From positions 1 through 64,000 of the forward strand of contig NZ_JACJKH010000002.1 in NCBI RefSeq assembly GCF_016900655.1: a DNA stretch of 64,000 bases, written 5' to 3'. The position numbers and the translations under genes were made by a program. The stretch comes from Drancourtella massiliensis. GTDB taxonomy: Bacteria > Bacillota > Clostridia > Lachnospirales > Lachnospiraceae. Positions 32,882 to 42,537 of this stretch are shown here, piece after piece. Within the stretch, counting starts at the first letter, position 1, and each line of letters begins with the position of its first letter. The notes under the pieces are model-generated. The model saw only the letters and a list, made by a program, of their open reading frames with translations, searched no databases and had not been told where the DNA came from.

Positions 32882-34486
32882 ATGAAAAAGAAAACGCTCC
32901 TGTCACTGTTAGTTGTGGCAGCGATGACAGCAGGGCTGTTAGTTGGATGCGGGGGGTCATCGGACAGCGATGGCGGATCCGGAGGCGGTTCAGCTTCAAC
33001 AGAAAGCACGGAAGCAGGCGCATTTACGATGGCAATTAGCTATATGCCGGATTCTCTGCAGCCAGATACAGCAAGTGATGACTATACTTCCATGGTGAGA
33101 CCGATTTACGACCCGCTGTTTTTGGATACAAAAGATGGAATTGTGTATTATCTCGCAGACAGTCTGGAGATCTCTGATGATGGTCTTACATACAAAATTC
33201 ATCTGAACGAGAATGCAAACTGGAGTGACGGAGAACCCGTAACGGTACAAGATATCCTGTTCTCATTTGATTATGCAGGACTTTCGTCAGGAGGAAGTTC
33301 TTCCTATAATACGATTAATGGACAACCGGTACAGTTTAATGCAGTGGATGACAAGACATTGGAAATTACATTGCCGGAACCGTATGCAACCTATGTGACA
33401 ACTCTGTCTAACCGTGTTCTGATCATGCCGTCCCATGCGTTCGATAATGATCCGACGAAAGTAGATGACAGTGGATACTTCAATTCTACGGATATGGCAA
33501 CATCTGGAGCGTACACTGTATCAGAAATTAACGATGATAGTATCGTGTACAAAGCAAGGGATGATTATTATAGGGGAAATCCGGAAGTAGAAACAATCGT
33601 TCTTAGAAACACGGGATCCGGAAGTTCCAGACAGGTCGCATTTGAAAATGGAGAAATCTCCTATATGCGTGTTACTACAAAAGAAGAGCTGGATAAGTAC
33701 AGCAATTCAGATGAGTACAATACATACTCCATTACAGAATCCAGACTCAATTACCTGCAGGTTAATCCAAATGGGCCAAACAAATCTGTACTTACGGATG
33801 AAGGAAGACAGGCGATTTTCCTGGCTTTAAACGGGCAGGAGATTGTAGATGCAGCATATGGAAGCGATGAGCTTGCTACACCAGCAAACAGCCTTTTGAC
33901 ACCGGATCAGGTTGATTATAATCCAGACTGCGCAGGCTACACACAGGATGTTGAAAAAGCAAAAGAACTGGCGGAATCCTCCGGACTGTCAGGGACGACA
34001 CTTACTTATATTTATAACGCAGACCGTGCCAATATGGAAGCTGTAGCAACGGTGATTCAGCAGCAGCTCGCTGAAATCGGAGTGAACTTAAGCATTGAGG
34101 GGCTGGATTCTACTTCTTTCTTCCAGAGATTTTTTGCACTCACTTATGGAAGTGGACAGGAAAATACCTGGGATCTTGGCACGAATGGATGGGACTCCGA
34201 GAGAGGAACCAGCGGCGGACAGGCAGCAAGCTATCTGAAGAACAGTGAAGCATGGGGATTCAGCCAGGAAACGGTAGATCTTGCCATCCAGGCTAATGCG
34301 ACAACAGATGCAGAGCAATCAAAAACTCTTTGGTATCAGCTTCAGGATCAGGCACTGGGTGAGTACTGGGAGTACCCACTGACGTACACCAATTACGTTA
34401 TGGTTTCACAGAAAAATGTGACAGGACTTGACGCTTCACCGATTGTTCCGGAATTTGCCGACTGGCTTTCCATTAAAGTAGAATAA
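32882..34486 (+). CDS. Peptide ABC transporter substrate-binding lipoprotein (family 5)
   Basis: 534 residues. A lipoprotein signal peptide ends at the lipobox LLVG-C with Cys23, followed by a Gly/Ser-rich linker, then the SBP family 5 domain (LADSLEISDDGLTYKIHLNE, NWSDGEPVTVQDILFSFDYA). It captures oligopeptides or dipeptides at the cell surface for the permeases encoded next. AAGGAGG precedes the ATG. First gene of a six-gene run. Confidence 0.94.
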   Translation: MKKKTLLSLLVVAAMTAGLLVGCGGSSDSDGGSGGGSASTESTEAGAFTMAISYMPDSLQPDTASDDYTSMVRPIYDPLFLDTKDGIVYYLADSLEISDDGLTYKIHLNENANWSDGEPVTVQDILFSFDYAGLSSGGSSSYNTINGQPVQFNAVDDKTLEITLPEPYATYVTTLSNRVLIMPSHAFDNDPTKVDDSGYFNSTDMATSGAYTVSEINDDSIVYKARDDYYRGNPEVETIVLRNTGSGSSRQVAFENGEISYMRVTTKEELDKYSNSDEYNTYSITESRLNYLQVNPNGPNKSVLTDEGRQAIFLALNGQEIVDAAYGSDELATPANSLLTPDQVDYNPDCAGYTQDVEKAKELAESSGLSGTTLTYIYNADRANMEAVATVIQQQLAEIGVNLSIEGLDSTSFFQRFFALTYGSGQENTWDLGTNGWDSERGTSGGQAASYLKNSEAWGFSQETVDLAIQANATTDAEQSKTLWYQLQDQALGEYWEYPLTYTNYVMVSQKNVTGLDASPIVPEFADWLSIKVE

Positions 34487-34559
34487 GAGTAAACGGGGGC
34501 TGTGTTAACTGTTGGGATGTTAATACATTCCCCGTTTCTATATGCAGAAAGGAAAAACT

Positions 34560-35528
34560 ATGTGGAAATACTGTTTGAAAAAAATTGTTGAACTGGCGGT
34601 GGTCCTGCTTCTGATTTCCTTCTTTTCTTTTGCTGTTATCTATATTGCTCCGGGTGACGTTTCCAGCATGTATATTTCTCAGGAAATGACAGAGGAGCAG
34701 AAAGCAGCAGTTCTGGAACATCTTGGAATGGATAAAAGTATGCCGGAACAGTATCTTGGATGGCTTAAACAGGCAATCCATGGAGATTTTGGAATCTCAC
34801 TTGCCAATCGTACTTCAGTTACACCGCAGATTTTAAGCCGCTTGCCGGCAACGCTCCTATTGATGGGAACGGCGCTACTGCTATCAATTGTGCTGGCAAT
34901 TCCACTTGGATTGTGGTCTGGGTACAAAAAGAACAGTCTGGTTGATAATGCGATCAGTTCCCTTTCCTATATCGGGATGTCGATTCCGTCTTTCTGGCTT
35001 GGAATGTTACTTGTTATTGTATTTACAGCGAAACTTCATTTGTTGCCTTCCAGTGGAATGAATACAGTTGGGGTGAACACACCGTGGGATACTTTTATTC
35101 ATATGATTATGCCATGTATTACGCTGAGTCTTGGTAATCTAGCGACCTTTATCCGGTATATTAGATCCAGTACGATCGGGGAACTAGGAGAAGAGTATGT
35201 ACTGACAGCTCAGGCAAAGGGAACAAGCGGAGCAAAAATCCTGTTCCGTCATGTACTGAAAAATACACTGCTTCCGATTATTACACTGATTGGAATGAAT
35301 CTTGCGACGCTGGTCTGTGGTTCGTTCATCATTGAAAGTGTATTTGGGTGGCCGGGAATCGGAACTTTTGCCATGGAGGCAATCGGTAAGCGAGATTACC
35401 CGATCATCATGGCGTACGTGATGCTTTCGGGATTTATACTGGTTATCGGAAACTTTATTGCGGATATGTTGTATGCGTTTGCAGATCCAAGGATAAAACG
35501 GGGGATAGACAGTGCAAATGGAAGATAA
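34560..35528 (+). CDS. Peptide ABC transporter permease, DppB-like
   Basis: 322 residues, six membrane helices. The inner-membrane permease EAA loop reads EEYVLTAQAKGTSGAKILFRHVLKN. The start at 34560 has AGAAAGG upstream; an ATG at 34542 overlaps that site. Forms the translocation channel with the next permease, which its 3' end overlaps by 17 bp. Confidence 0.94.
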   Translation: MWKYCLKKIVELAVVLLLISFFSFAVIYIAPGDVSSMYISQEMTEEQKAAVLEHLGMDKSMPEQYLGWLKQAIHGDFGISLANRTSVTPQILSRLPATLLLMGTALLLSIVLAIPLGLWSGYKKNSLVDNAISSLSYIGMSIPSFWLGMLLVIVFTAKLHLLPSSGMNTVGVNTPWDTFIHMIMPCITLSLGNLATFIRYIRSSTIGELGEEYVLTAQAKGTSGAKILFRHVLKNTLLPIITLIGMNLATLVCGSFIIESVFGWPGIGTFAMEAIGKRDYPIIMAYVMLSGFILVIGNFIADMLYAFADPRIKRGIDSANGR

Positions 35529-36435
35529 GAAAATAATAACAGAGATATCCTTCCAGAGATTGGAAGAAAAAGAAACAGAACAGGTAGCGGACTACAGGCA
35601 TAGTATATGGAAAGATATCCGGAAAGAAGTCCTCTCCAACAAGGCAGCGTTATTCAGTATCATTTTTCTGACAGTGATTATTATTGCTGTCCTGTTGGCA
35701 CCACTGAGTCCTTATGATCCGTATGAAATTGATATTTCACAGAAAATGCAGGGAATGTCAGCAAAACATATTTTTGGAACCGATGATTATGGAAGAGACT
35801 ACCTTACCAGAGCACTATACGGAGGCAGAGTTTCCCTTCTGGTTGGATTCTGTTCTATGTTTATTACAGTAATTATTGGAACACTGATCGGTGTTTTTTC
35901 AGGATATATCGGCGGAAAGGTCGATATGATACTGATGAGGTTTACAGACATTTTTCTGGCACTTCCAAGTATGCTCTTAATGATCGTGTTAAATGCCATC
36001 TTACAGCCAGGACTTGTGACACTGATTTTTGTTTTGAGTCTGTTTTCATGGGCACAGGTGGCCAGAATCACACGGGCGGAGACCATGTCGGTCAAAGAGA
36101 GGGATTATGTCATCGCAACGAAAAATCTGGGGGCTGGAAGTTTTCGGATTGCGGTGAAACATATCATACCGAATATTTTAGGACCTGTAGTTGTGGCAGC
36201 AAGTCTTGGGGTTGCCAATGCAATTCTGATGGAATCTTCTTTAAGCTTCCTGGGGCTTGGTGTACAGATTCCTGTGGCCTCCTGGGGCAGTATGCTGCAA
36301 AGCGCACAGACACATATTCTGGATACACCGAGACTTGCGATTTTGCCGGGAGTACTGATTATGCTGACAGTACTGAGTTTCAATCTGCTCGGTGATGTGC
36401 TGAGAACAGCTTTTGAACCGAAGATAGTGAAATAG
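35512..36435 (+). CDS. Peptide ABC transporter permease, DppC-like
   Basis: 307 residues with an N-terminal extension (about 1-50) typical of OppC/DppC, then six membrane helices; EAA loop ERDYVIATKNLGAGSFRIAVKHIIP. GTG at 35512 is chosen because GGGGGA lies 6 bases upstream; ATG at 35518 is the alternative. Overlaps the DppB-like gene by 17 bp, implying translational coupling. Confidence 0.93.
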   Translation: MQMEDKKIITEISFQRLEEKETEQVADYRHSIWKDIRKEVLSNKAALFSIIFLTVIIIAVLLAPLSPYDPYEIDISQKMQGMSAKHIFGTDDYGRDYLTRALYGGRVSLLVGFCSMFITVIIGTLIGVFSGYIGGKVDMILMRFTDIFLALPSMLLMIVLNAILQPGLVTLIFVLSLFSWAQVARITRAETMSVKERDYVIATKNLGAGSFRIAVKHIIPNILGPVVVAASLGVANAILMESSLSFLGLGVQIPVASWGSMLQSAQTHILDTPRLAILPGVLIMLTVLSFNLLGDVLRTAFEPKIVK

Positions 36436-36446
36436 GAGGAGAACAT

Positions 36447-37472
36447 ATGAAAACATTATTGCAGGTAAAGGAGCTGGCAGTATCCTATTTTACATATGCT
36501 GGTGAAGTACAGGCAGTCAGAGGTGTCTCCTTTGATGTGGAAAAGAATCAGACCGTAGCGATCGTAGGAGAGTCAGGATGTGGAAAAACCGTAACTGCAA
36601 AGTCGATCATGGGTCTGATCAAAAAACCGGGAATAGTAGATGAAAACAGTCAGATTCTCTTTCAGGGAGAAAATCTTGTCAGATATACAAAAAAGCAATG
36701 GAATAATTTCTGTGGAAAAGAGTGCGGAATGATCTTTCAGGATGCGCTTGTTTCCTTGAATCCAACCATGAAGGTGGGAAAACAGATTATTGAAAATCTG
36801 GACAACCACGAGCCGTCTCTTTCCAAAGAAGAGAAAAAGGCCCGTGCGGTGGAGATTTTAAAACTTGCGGGAATTGCAGATGCTGAACAGTGTCTGGAAA
36901 AGTACCCACATGAGTTATCAGGAGGAATGAGACAGAGGGTGATGATCGGGATGGCTCTGGTGACAAATCCGAAGCTTCTTATCGCAGATGAGCCGACAAC
37001 TGCGCTGGATGTGACCATTCAGGCACAGATCATGGAACTGTTGAAAGATCTGCAGAATAAACTGCACATGTCCATTATTCTGATCACACACGATCTTGGT
37101 GTTGTGGCAGATATTGCAGATTTTATTGTTGTGATGTATGCAGGGAAAATTGTGGAGAGAGGGTCGTGCAGGGAAATTTTTTATCATGCGTCACATCCGT
37201 ATACCTGGGCGCTGTTGAAGTCGGTTCCAAGAATCGATTATAACGGACAGACATTGGTGACGATTGAAGGGAGCATCCCGGATATGACGAATCCTCCGAA
37301 AGGATGCGCATTTTGCAAGCGCTGTCCATATGCAATGCATATCTGTAAGGAACATGAGCCTTCGAAGTGGGATCTTGGAGATGGACATGAAGTTTCCTGC
37401 TGGCTGATGGATGAAAGAGCTGACCGGGAAGGAGTCCCATTTGAAACAGGCAGGAGGGTTGGAAATGAGTGA
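36447..37472 (+). CDS. Peptide ABC transporter ATP-binding protein, DppD-like
   Basis: 341 residues. Walker A GESGCGKT, signature LSGGMRQR, Walker B LLIADEPTTALD, and the C-terminal oligopeptide-type cysteine extension (GCAFCKRCPYAMHIC) that in related proteins holds an iron-sulfur cluster. First of the two ATPases powering the transporter. Its end overlaps the next ATPase gene by 8 bp. Confidence 0.95.
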   Translation: MKTLLQVKELAVSYFTYAGEVQAVRGVSFDVEKNQTVAIVGESGCGKTVTAKSIMGLIKKPGIVDENSQILFQGENLVRYTKKQWNNFCGKECGMIFQDALVSLNPTMKVGKQIIENLDNHEPSLSKEEKKARAVEILKLAGIADAEQCLEKYPHELSGGMRQRVMIGMALVTNPKLLIADEPTTALDVTIQAQIMELLKDLQNKLHMSIILITHDLGVVADIADFIVVMYAGKIVERGSCREIFYHASHPYTWALLKSVPRIDYNGQTLVTIEGSIPDMTNPPKGCAFCKRCPYAMHICKEHEPSKWDLGDGHEVSCWLMDERADREGVPFETGRRVGNE

Positions 37473-38472
37473 CACTATAAGGAAACAGGCAGAACTCGAA
37501 GTCAAAAATCTGAAGAAATATTATAAAATTGCCAAAGGAAAATCCTTAAAGGCAGTGGATGATGTATCCTTTACGATCTATCAGGGAGAAACCATGGGGA
37601 TTGTAGGAGAATCCGGATGCGGTAAGACGACTTGCGGGAAAACCTGTATCGGAATCCTGCCGAAAAGCGGTGGTGAGGTGTATTTCCGTGGAAAGGATGT
37701 GCACGCCATGTCACGAAAAGAAAAATTTATATTTACAAAAGATGTACAAATGATTTTTCAGGATCCTTATGCATCTCTTGACCCGCACCAGAAGGTTTAT
37801 GATATAATAGCAGAAGGAATCCAGATTCATAAGCTGGCCAAAGACAAAAATGAGGAACAGAAAAGAGTCTTTGAGCTTTTGGAGATGGTAGGACTGACTG
37901 CGGAACATGCTTCCAGAAATGTGCATGAATTTTCAGGGGGACAAAGACAGAGGATCGGGATTGCAAGAGCATTGTCGGTTAATCCCAAATTTCTCTTTTG
38001 TGATGAGCCGATATCGGCTCTGGATGTATCAATCCAGGCGCAGATTGTCAACCTGCTGATGAAATTACAGAAAGAACAGGGGCTTACGATGCTTTTCATC
38101 GCCCATGATCTTTCTGTAGTGAAGCACATTTCAGATAAAATCGGAGTAATGTATCTTGGAAAGATGGTCGAATTATCCGATTCGTCACAGCTTTACAGCA
38201 ATCCTCTGCATCCATATACGAAGGCACTTCTGACTGCTGTGCCGATAGCAGATCCGGATATATCAAGAAAGCGCCAGAGGATTATTCTGGAAGGCGATGT
38301 GCCAAGTCCGGTAAATCCGCCGGCGGGATGTAGATTTTCCGGACGTTGTAAAAACTGTATGGAAATCTGTAAAAAAGAAGAGCCGAAGATGCGGGAGGTT
38401 GCAGAGGGGCATTGGACCGCATGCCATTTATACGACAGCAAAAATGAGGAGGTTTACCAACATGAAGTATGA
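37465..38472 (+). CDS. Peptide ABC transporter ATP-binding protein, DppF-like
   Basis: 335 residues. Walker A GESGCGKT, signature FSGGQRQR, Walker B LFCDEPISALD, and the C-terminal GCRFSGRCKNCMEIC. The start at 37465 follows AGGAGGGTT and gives an 8-bp overlap with the DppD-like gene. It overlaps the following lyase gene by 11 bp, so all six genes are likely one transcript. Confidence 0.95.
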   Translation: MSDTIRKQAELEVKNLKKYYKIAKGKSLKAVDDVSFTIYQGETMGIVGESGCGKTTCGKTCIGILPKSGGEVYFRGKDVHAMSRKEKFIFTKDVQMIFQDPYASLDPHQKVYDIIAEGIQIHKLAKDKNEEQKRVFELLEMVGLTAEHASRNVHEFSGGQRQRIGIARALSVNPKFLFCDEPISALDVSIQAQIVNLLMKLQKEQGLTMLFIAHDLSVVKHISDKIGVMYLGKMVELSDSSQLYSNPLHPYTKALLTAVPIADPDISRKRQRIILEGDVPSPVNPPAGCRFSGRCKNCMEICKKEEPKMREVAEGHWTACHLYDSKNEEVYQHEV

Positions 38473-39673
38473 TTTTACATCCATTATGGACCGGCGCGGT
38501 AAGGACGCCATTGCAGTGGATCTTCCGGGCAATGTTCCGGCAGGGGGATTTGCGCCGGGAGGACCGAAGGAAGGGTTTGATCTGATCCCGATGTGGGTGG
38601 CAGACATGAATTTCCCGACAGCGCCGTCAATCATTGAGGCCATCCAGAAGAGACTTTCGCACCCGGCATTTGGCTACTTTGCCACTTCGGACGAGTACTT
38701 CGACGCCATTATCAACTGGCATAAGGAACGTAAAGGCGTGGAAGGACTTACAAAGGAAGATATCGGTTATGAGAACGGAGTGCTTGGGGGACTGGTATCT
38801 GCACTGAATGCGTTTGCATCTCATGGGGATCCGATCCTTGTTCACAGTCCGACTTATATCGGTTTTACAAACAGTATCGAAGGAGCAGGGTATAAGATAG
38901 TACACAGTCTGTTAAAGCAGGATGAAGAAGGAGTCTGGCGGATGGACTATGAAGATATGGATGCCAAAATCAAGGCAAACAAGATCCATGTCGCAGTGTT
39001 CTGTAATCCACACAACCCGACCGGAAGAGTCTGGGAGCCGGAAGAAATCGAAAAGGCCATGGAAGTCTATAAGGCAAACGACTGTATTGTTATTTCCGAC
39101 GAGATCTGGTCTGATCTGATTCTGGAAGGATATCACCACACACCGACCCAGTCTGTAAGTGAGGACGCAAAGAACCGGACCATCGCACTGTATGCACCAA
39201 GCAAGACATTCAATCTGGCCGGTCTGATTGGAAGTTATCACGTGATCTATAATTTCTATCTTCGTGACCGAGTTGTGGCAAGCAGCAGCAAATGCCATTA
39301 TAATTCCATGAATGTGCTTTCCATGCATGCGCTTGTGGGAGCATACAGGAAAGAAGGAGCTGAGTGGGTAGATGAGCTCCGTCAGGTACTGTCCGGAAAT
39401 GTGGACTATGCATATGATTACATCAAAGAGCATTTTGAAGGTGTAAACCTCTCAAAACCGCAGGGAACCTACATGTTGTTCCTGGATTGTGAAGAGTGGT
39501 GCAAAAAGCATGGAAAAACAGTGGACGAGCTTTTGAAGGCAGGATGGGATGTCGGTGTTGCATGGCAGGACGGACGTCCGTTCCATGGAGAATACTGTAT
39601 CCGTATGAACCTTGCGCTGCCGCTTTCCAGAGTGCAGGAAGCATTCCGGCGGCTTGATGAATATGTATTTTAA
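38462..39673 (+). CDS. MalY/PatB-type pyridoxal phosphate C-S lyase (cystathionine beta-lyase-like aminotransferase)
   Basis: 403 residues of fold-type I PLP enzyme. MWVADMNFPTAPSIIEAI near the start is diagnostic of MalY/PatB; the PLP lysine is in APSKTFNLAGL, and NPHNPTGRVW and VISDEIWSDLI complete the cofactor site. Such enzymes cleave cystathionine or cystine-like conjugates to pyruvate, ammonia and a thiol. GAGGAGG precedes the ATG at 38462, inside the end of the DppF-like gene (11-bp overlap). Tight coupling to a peptide importer suggests it works on sulfur amino acids released from imported peptides or conjugates. Confidence 0.92.
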   Translation: MKYDFTSIMDRRGKDAIAVDLPGNVPAGGFAPGGPKEGFDLIPMWVADMNFPTAPSIIEAIQKRLSHPAFGYFATSDEYFDAIINWHKERKGVEGLTKEDIGYENGVLGGLVSALNAFASHGDPILVHSPTYIGFTNSIEGAGYKIVHSLLKQDEEGVWRMDYEDMDAKIKANKIHVAVFCNPHNPTGRVWEPEEIEKAMEVYKANDCIVISDEIWSDLILEGYHHTPTQSVSEDAKNRTIALYAPSKTFNLAGLIGSYHVIYNFYLRDRVVASSSKCHYNSMNVLSMHALVGAYRKEGAEWVDELRQVLSGNVDYAYDYIKEHFEGVNLSKPQGTYMLFLDCEEWCKKHGKTVDELLKAGWDVGVAWQDGRPFHGEYCIRMNLALPLSRVQEAFRRLDEYVF

Positions 39674-39691
39674 AGGATAAAGGCTGATTAC

Positions 39692-39746
39692 AAAAGAGAT
39701 GTGCCAGGATAGAAGTGTAACATATATCCGGGGCGCATCTCTTTTT
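39692..39746 (+). terminator. Terminator of the peptide transporter operon
   Basis: AAAGAGATGTGCC pairs with GGCGCATCTCTTT (one G-U) over a 22-base loop, ending in a T-run. Confidence 0.85.
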
Positions 39747-39767
39747 ACTGCCTTTTTATGTCGAATA

Positions 39768-39776
39768 TGGTATAAT
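39768..39776 (+). promoter_or_regulatory. Extended -10 promoter of the CapA-like gene
   Basis: TGG-TATAAT. Transcription would begin near 39783, leaving no room for a ribosome site before the ATG at 39791 and so favouring a later start. Confidence 0.65.
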
Positions 39777-39841
39777 CAGCACAGGACGAAATGTCTGAAG
39801 GAATGAAAACAGTTACAAAAGAGAAAAGAGGGTGGAAAGCT

Positions 39842-41146
39842 ATGACCGAAGAGGAAAAAAGACGGGAATTAGCCAGGCGCAAGAGAATCCGAAGAGAAAA
39901 GCGCCGGAAGAAGCTGATCTGGAAGCGGAGAATTCTGATCGGCTGTATGGTACTGATTCTTGTGCTGATTGTTGGCTTGATTTCATCGATCCGCTCCTGC
40001 CATCAGAAGGCAGTAGAGACTGATGCGAAGATTCAGGCGGAGAAAGAGGCCAAAGAGAAGAAAAAACGGGAAGAAGCGGAGAAAAAAGAAAAAGAGGAGC
40101 ACACACTGCGCATAGTGGCTGTTGGAGACAACTTTTTCCATGACACCGTACTGGCCGACGGACAGCAGGAAAGCGGAGTGTGGAGCTATGATTACATTTA
40201 TGAAAATGTAAAAGAAGAGATTGAAGGGGCGGATCTTGCCGTTGTCAATCAGGAGACGCCGATTGTGAGCAGCCACGACAATACGAGCGGCTACCCGACC
40301 TTTGGAATGCCGCAGGAAGGCGGCCAGGCCCTTGCAAATCTGGGATTCGATGTGATTACCATGGCAACGAATCATTCCTATGATAAAGGAAAAGAAGGAG
40401 TGACAGATTCCCTTGCTTTCTGGGAATCCCAGGAGACGCCTCCGGCAGTGCTTGGAATTCATGAAAGCGCCGAAGACCAGCAGGCGGACCGGGTGAAGAT
40501 CATCGAGAAGAAGGCGTTTAAGATTGCAATGATGAATTACACAACCCTGATCAATATCGGAGCTCCGGTTCCGGAAAATGAATCTTATGCGGTTGATGTC
40601 TATGATGAAGAGACGGTAAAAGCGGATGTGGAACGAGCCAAAGAAGAGGCGGATATCGTGATGGTCTTTCTGCATACCGGGGTGGAATATCAAAATGAAC
40701 CGGATGAAGCGACGAAAGAGCGGGTGGAGTATCTGGCCGATCTTGGAGTAGATGTAGTGATTGGCACGCATCCGCATGTGATCCGTCCGTACGGCATGAT
40801 GGAACGTCCGGATGGAAAGCAGATGCTTGTGTACTATTCTCTTGGGAATTTTGTTTCCGGACAGCAGGGAATTTCCCAGCTTCTGGAGGGAATGGCAGAT
40901 ATGACGTTTGTCAAAGATCCGGATACAGGCGAGATCAGTATTGAAACGTACTCCATGGAGCCTCTCGTGATGCATTATGAACCGGGATATTCAGGATATG
41001 CGGTATATCCGCTGGAAAAATATACCGAGGAGCTGGCAGCGGCCAGCGGTGTCCATCAGGAGACGAATGAGGATTTTTCACCGGAGAGTATTCAGGCTTA
41101 CTTTGAACCATATCTGAAGCCGCAGGTATTTGAGCGGTCAGAATAA
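39842..41146 (+). CDS. CapA family protein (PGA-synthesis-type metallophosphatase fold)
   Basis: About 434 residues from ATG 39842 (GAGGGTGG upstream); in-frame ATGs at 39791 and 39803 are possible but close to the promoter. A very basic cytoplasmic N-terminus, one membrane helix (about 32-52), a charged Lys/Glu linker and an external domain with CapA motifs: VAVGDNFFHDT, VVNQETPI, MATNHSYDKG, FLHTGVEY, GTHPHVIRPYG, YYSLGNFVSGQ. CapA relatives take part in poly-gamma-glutamate capsule assembly or release, but capB/capC are absent here, so the substrate is open. Ends 59 bp before rarA. Confidence 0.9.
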   Translation: MTEEEKRRELARRKRIRREKRRKKLIWKRRILIGCMVLILVLIVGLISSIRSCHQKAVETDAKIQAEKEAKEKKKREEAEKKEKEEHTLRIVAVGDNFFHDTVLADGQQESGVWSYDYIYENVKEEIEGADLAVVNQETPIVSSHDNTSGYPTFGMPQEGGQALANLGFDVITMATNHSYDKGKEGVTDSLAFWESQETPPAVLGIHESAEDQQADRVKIIEKKAFKIAMMNYTTLINIGAPVPENESYAVDVYDEETVKADVERAKEEADIVMVFLHTGVEYQNEPDEATKERVEYLADLGVDVVIGTHPHVIRPYGMMERPDGKQMLVYYSLGNFVSGQQGISQLLEGMADMTFVKDPDTGEISIETYSMEPLVMHYEPGYSGYAVYPLEKYTEELAAASGVHQETNEDFSPESIQAYFEPYLKPQVFERSE

Positions 41147-41205
41147 TCCGGTCAGTCAGACAGCCTGCAACAGGGGCGAGATGAAAAAGGAGGTAAAAAA
41201 GAGCT

Positions 41206-42537
41206 ATGGAACAATTATCGTTATTTGATGACAGAGAACGGTTGGCGCCTCTTGCCTCCCGGCTTCGTCCTTCCTCTTTGGAGGAGTTTGCAGGGCAGGA
41301 GCATCTGGTCGGGAAAGGGAGGATTTTAAGGCAGCTGATTGAGAAAGATCAGATCTCCTCCATGATTTTCTGGGGGCCGCCTGGTGTCGGAAAGACAACC
41401 CTTGCAAGTATCATTGCGGGGAAAACGAAGGCGGAGTTTGTCAATTTCAGTGCCGTGACAAGCGGGATTAAAGAGATTAAGGAAGTCATGAATACGGCGG
41501 AGATGCAGCGTCAGATGGGAAAACGGACCGTGCTCTTCGTGGACGAGATCCACCGGTTCAACAAGGCGCAGCAGGATGCCTTCCTTCCGTTTGTGGAAAA
41601 AGGAAGTATTATTCTGATCGGGGCGACTACGGAGAATCCGTCTTTTGAGGTAAATTCCGCGCTCCTTTCCAGATGCAAGGTCTTTGTACTGAAAGCACTG
41701 GAGACGAAAGATCTGGTGAAACTGCTCGAGCATGCGTTGAAAAGTCCGGCGGGATTCGGAAATCAGAATATTCAGATTACCGGGCAGCAGATAGAGGCGA
41801 TCGCCGCCTTTGCAAACGGGGATGCCAGGACTGCGCTGAATACGCTGGAGATGGCGGTGCTGAACGGGGAAATGAGCGCAGAGGGAATCCGGATCACCAA
41901 TGAAGGACTGGAGCAGTGTATCAGCCGGAAGTCTCTGCTCTATGATAAGACCGGGGAGGAACATTACAATCTGATTTCCGCCCTTCACAAGTCCATGAGA
42001 AACAGCGATCCTGATGCAGCAGTCTACTGGATGTGCCGGATGCTGGAAGGCGGAGAAAATCCACTTTATATTGCCCGGAGACTGATCCGGTTTGCAAGCG
42101 AGGATGTGGGGATGGCAGACAGCCGGGCGCTGCAGGTGGCGGTTGCGGCATATCAGGCGTGCCATTTTCTTGGAATGCCGGAGTGCGATGTACATCTGAC
42201 CCATGCAGTTGTATATCTGGCAATGGCGCCAAAATCCAATGCCCTGTACCGGGCGTGTGAGTCCTGCAAGCGGGATGTGAAAGAAAAACGCGCAGAGCCG
42301 GTGCCGCTGGTATTGAGAAATGCGCCAACAGGACTGATGAAAGAGTTAAATTACGGAAAAGGGTATGAATATGCTCATAATACTGAAGAAAAACTGACCC
42401 GTATGCAGTGTATGCCGGACAGTTTAAAGGGAAGAATCTATTATGAGCCGACGGAACAGGGAGAAGAGCGCAAAGTAAAAGAGCGCCTTCAGAAGATAAA
42501 GGAATGGAAAAACGGAGATCGAAATGATGTGGAGTAG
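41206..42537 (+). CDS. rarA: Replication-associated recombination protein RarA (MgsA)
   Basis: 443 residues. AAA+ ATPase with Walker A GPPGVGKTT, Walker B LFVDEIHRFNKAQQD and sensor region GATTENPSFEVNSALLSR, then the tetramerisation domain ending TEQGEERKVKERL. Acts at stalled replication forks. AAGGAGG precedes the ATG. Its last 14 bp overlap the start of the DUF975/CmpB gene. Confidence 0.95.
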   Translation: MEQLSLFDDRERLAPLASRLRPSSLEEFAGQEHLVGKGRILRQLIEKDQISSMIFWGPPGVGKTTLASIIAGKTKAEFVNFSAVTSGIKEIKEVMNTAEMQRQMGKRTVLFVDEIHRFNKAQQDAFLPFVEKGSIILIGATTENPSFEVNSALLSRCKVFVLKALETKDLVKLLEHALKSPAGFGNQNIQITGQQIEAIAAFANGDARTALNTLEMAVLNGEMSAEGIRITNEGLEQCISRKSLLYDKTGEEHYNLISALHKSMRNSDPDAAVYWMCRMLEGGENPLYIARRLIRFASEDVGMADSRALQVAVAAYQACHFLGMPECDVHLTHAVVYLAMAPKSNALYRACESCKRDVKEKRAEPVPLVLRNAPTGLMKELNYGKGYEYAHNTEEKLTRMQCMPDSLKGRIYYEPTEQGEERKVKERLQKIKEWKNGDRNDVE

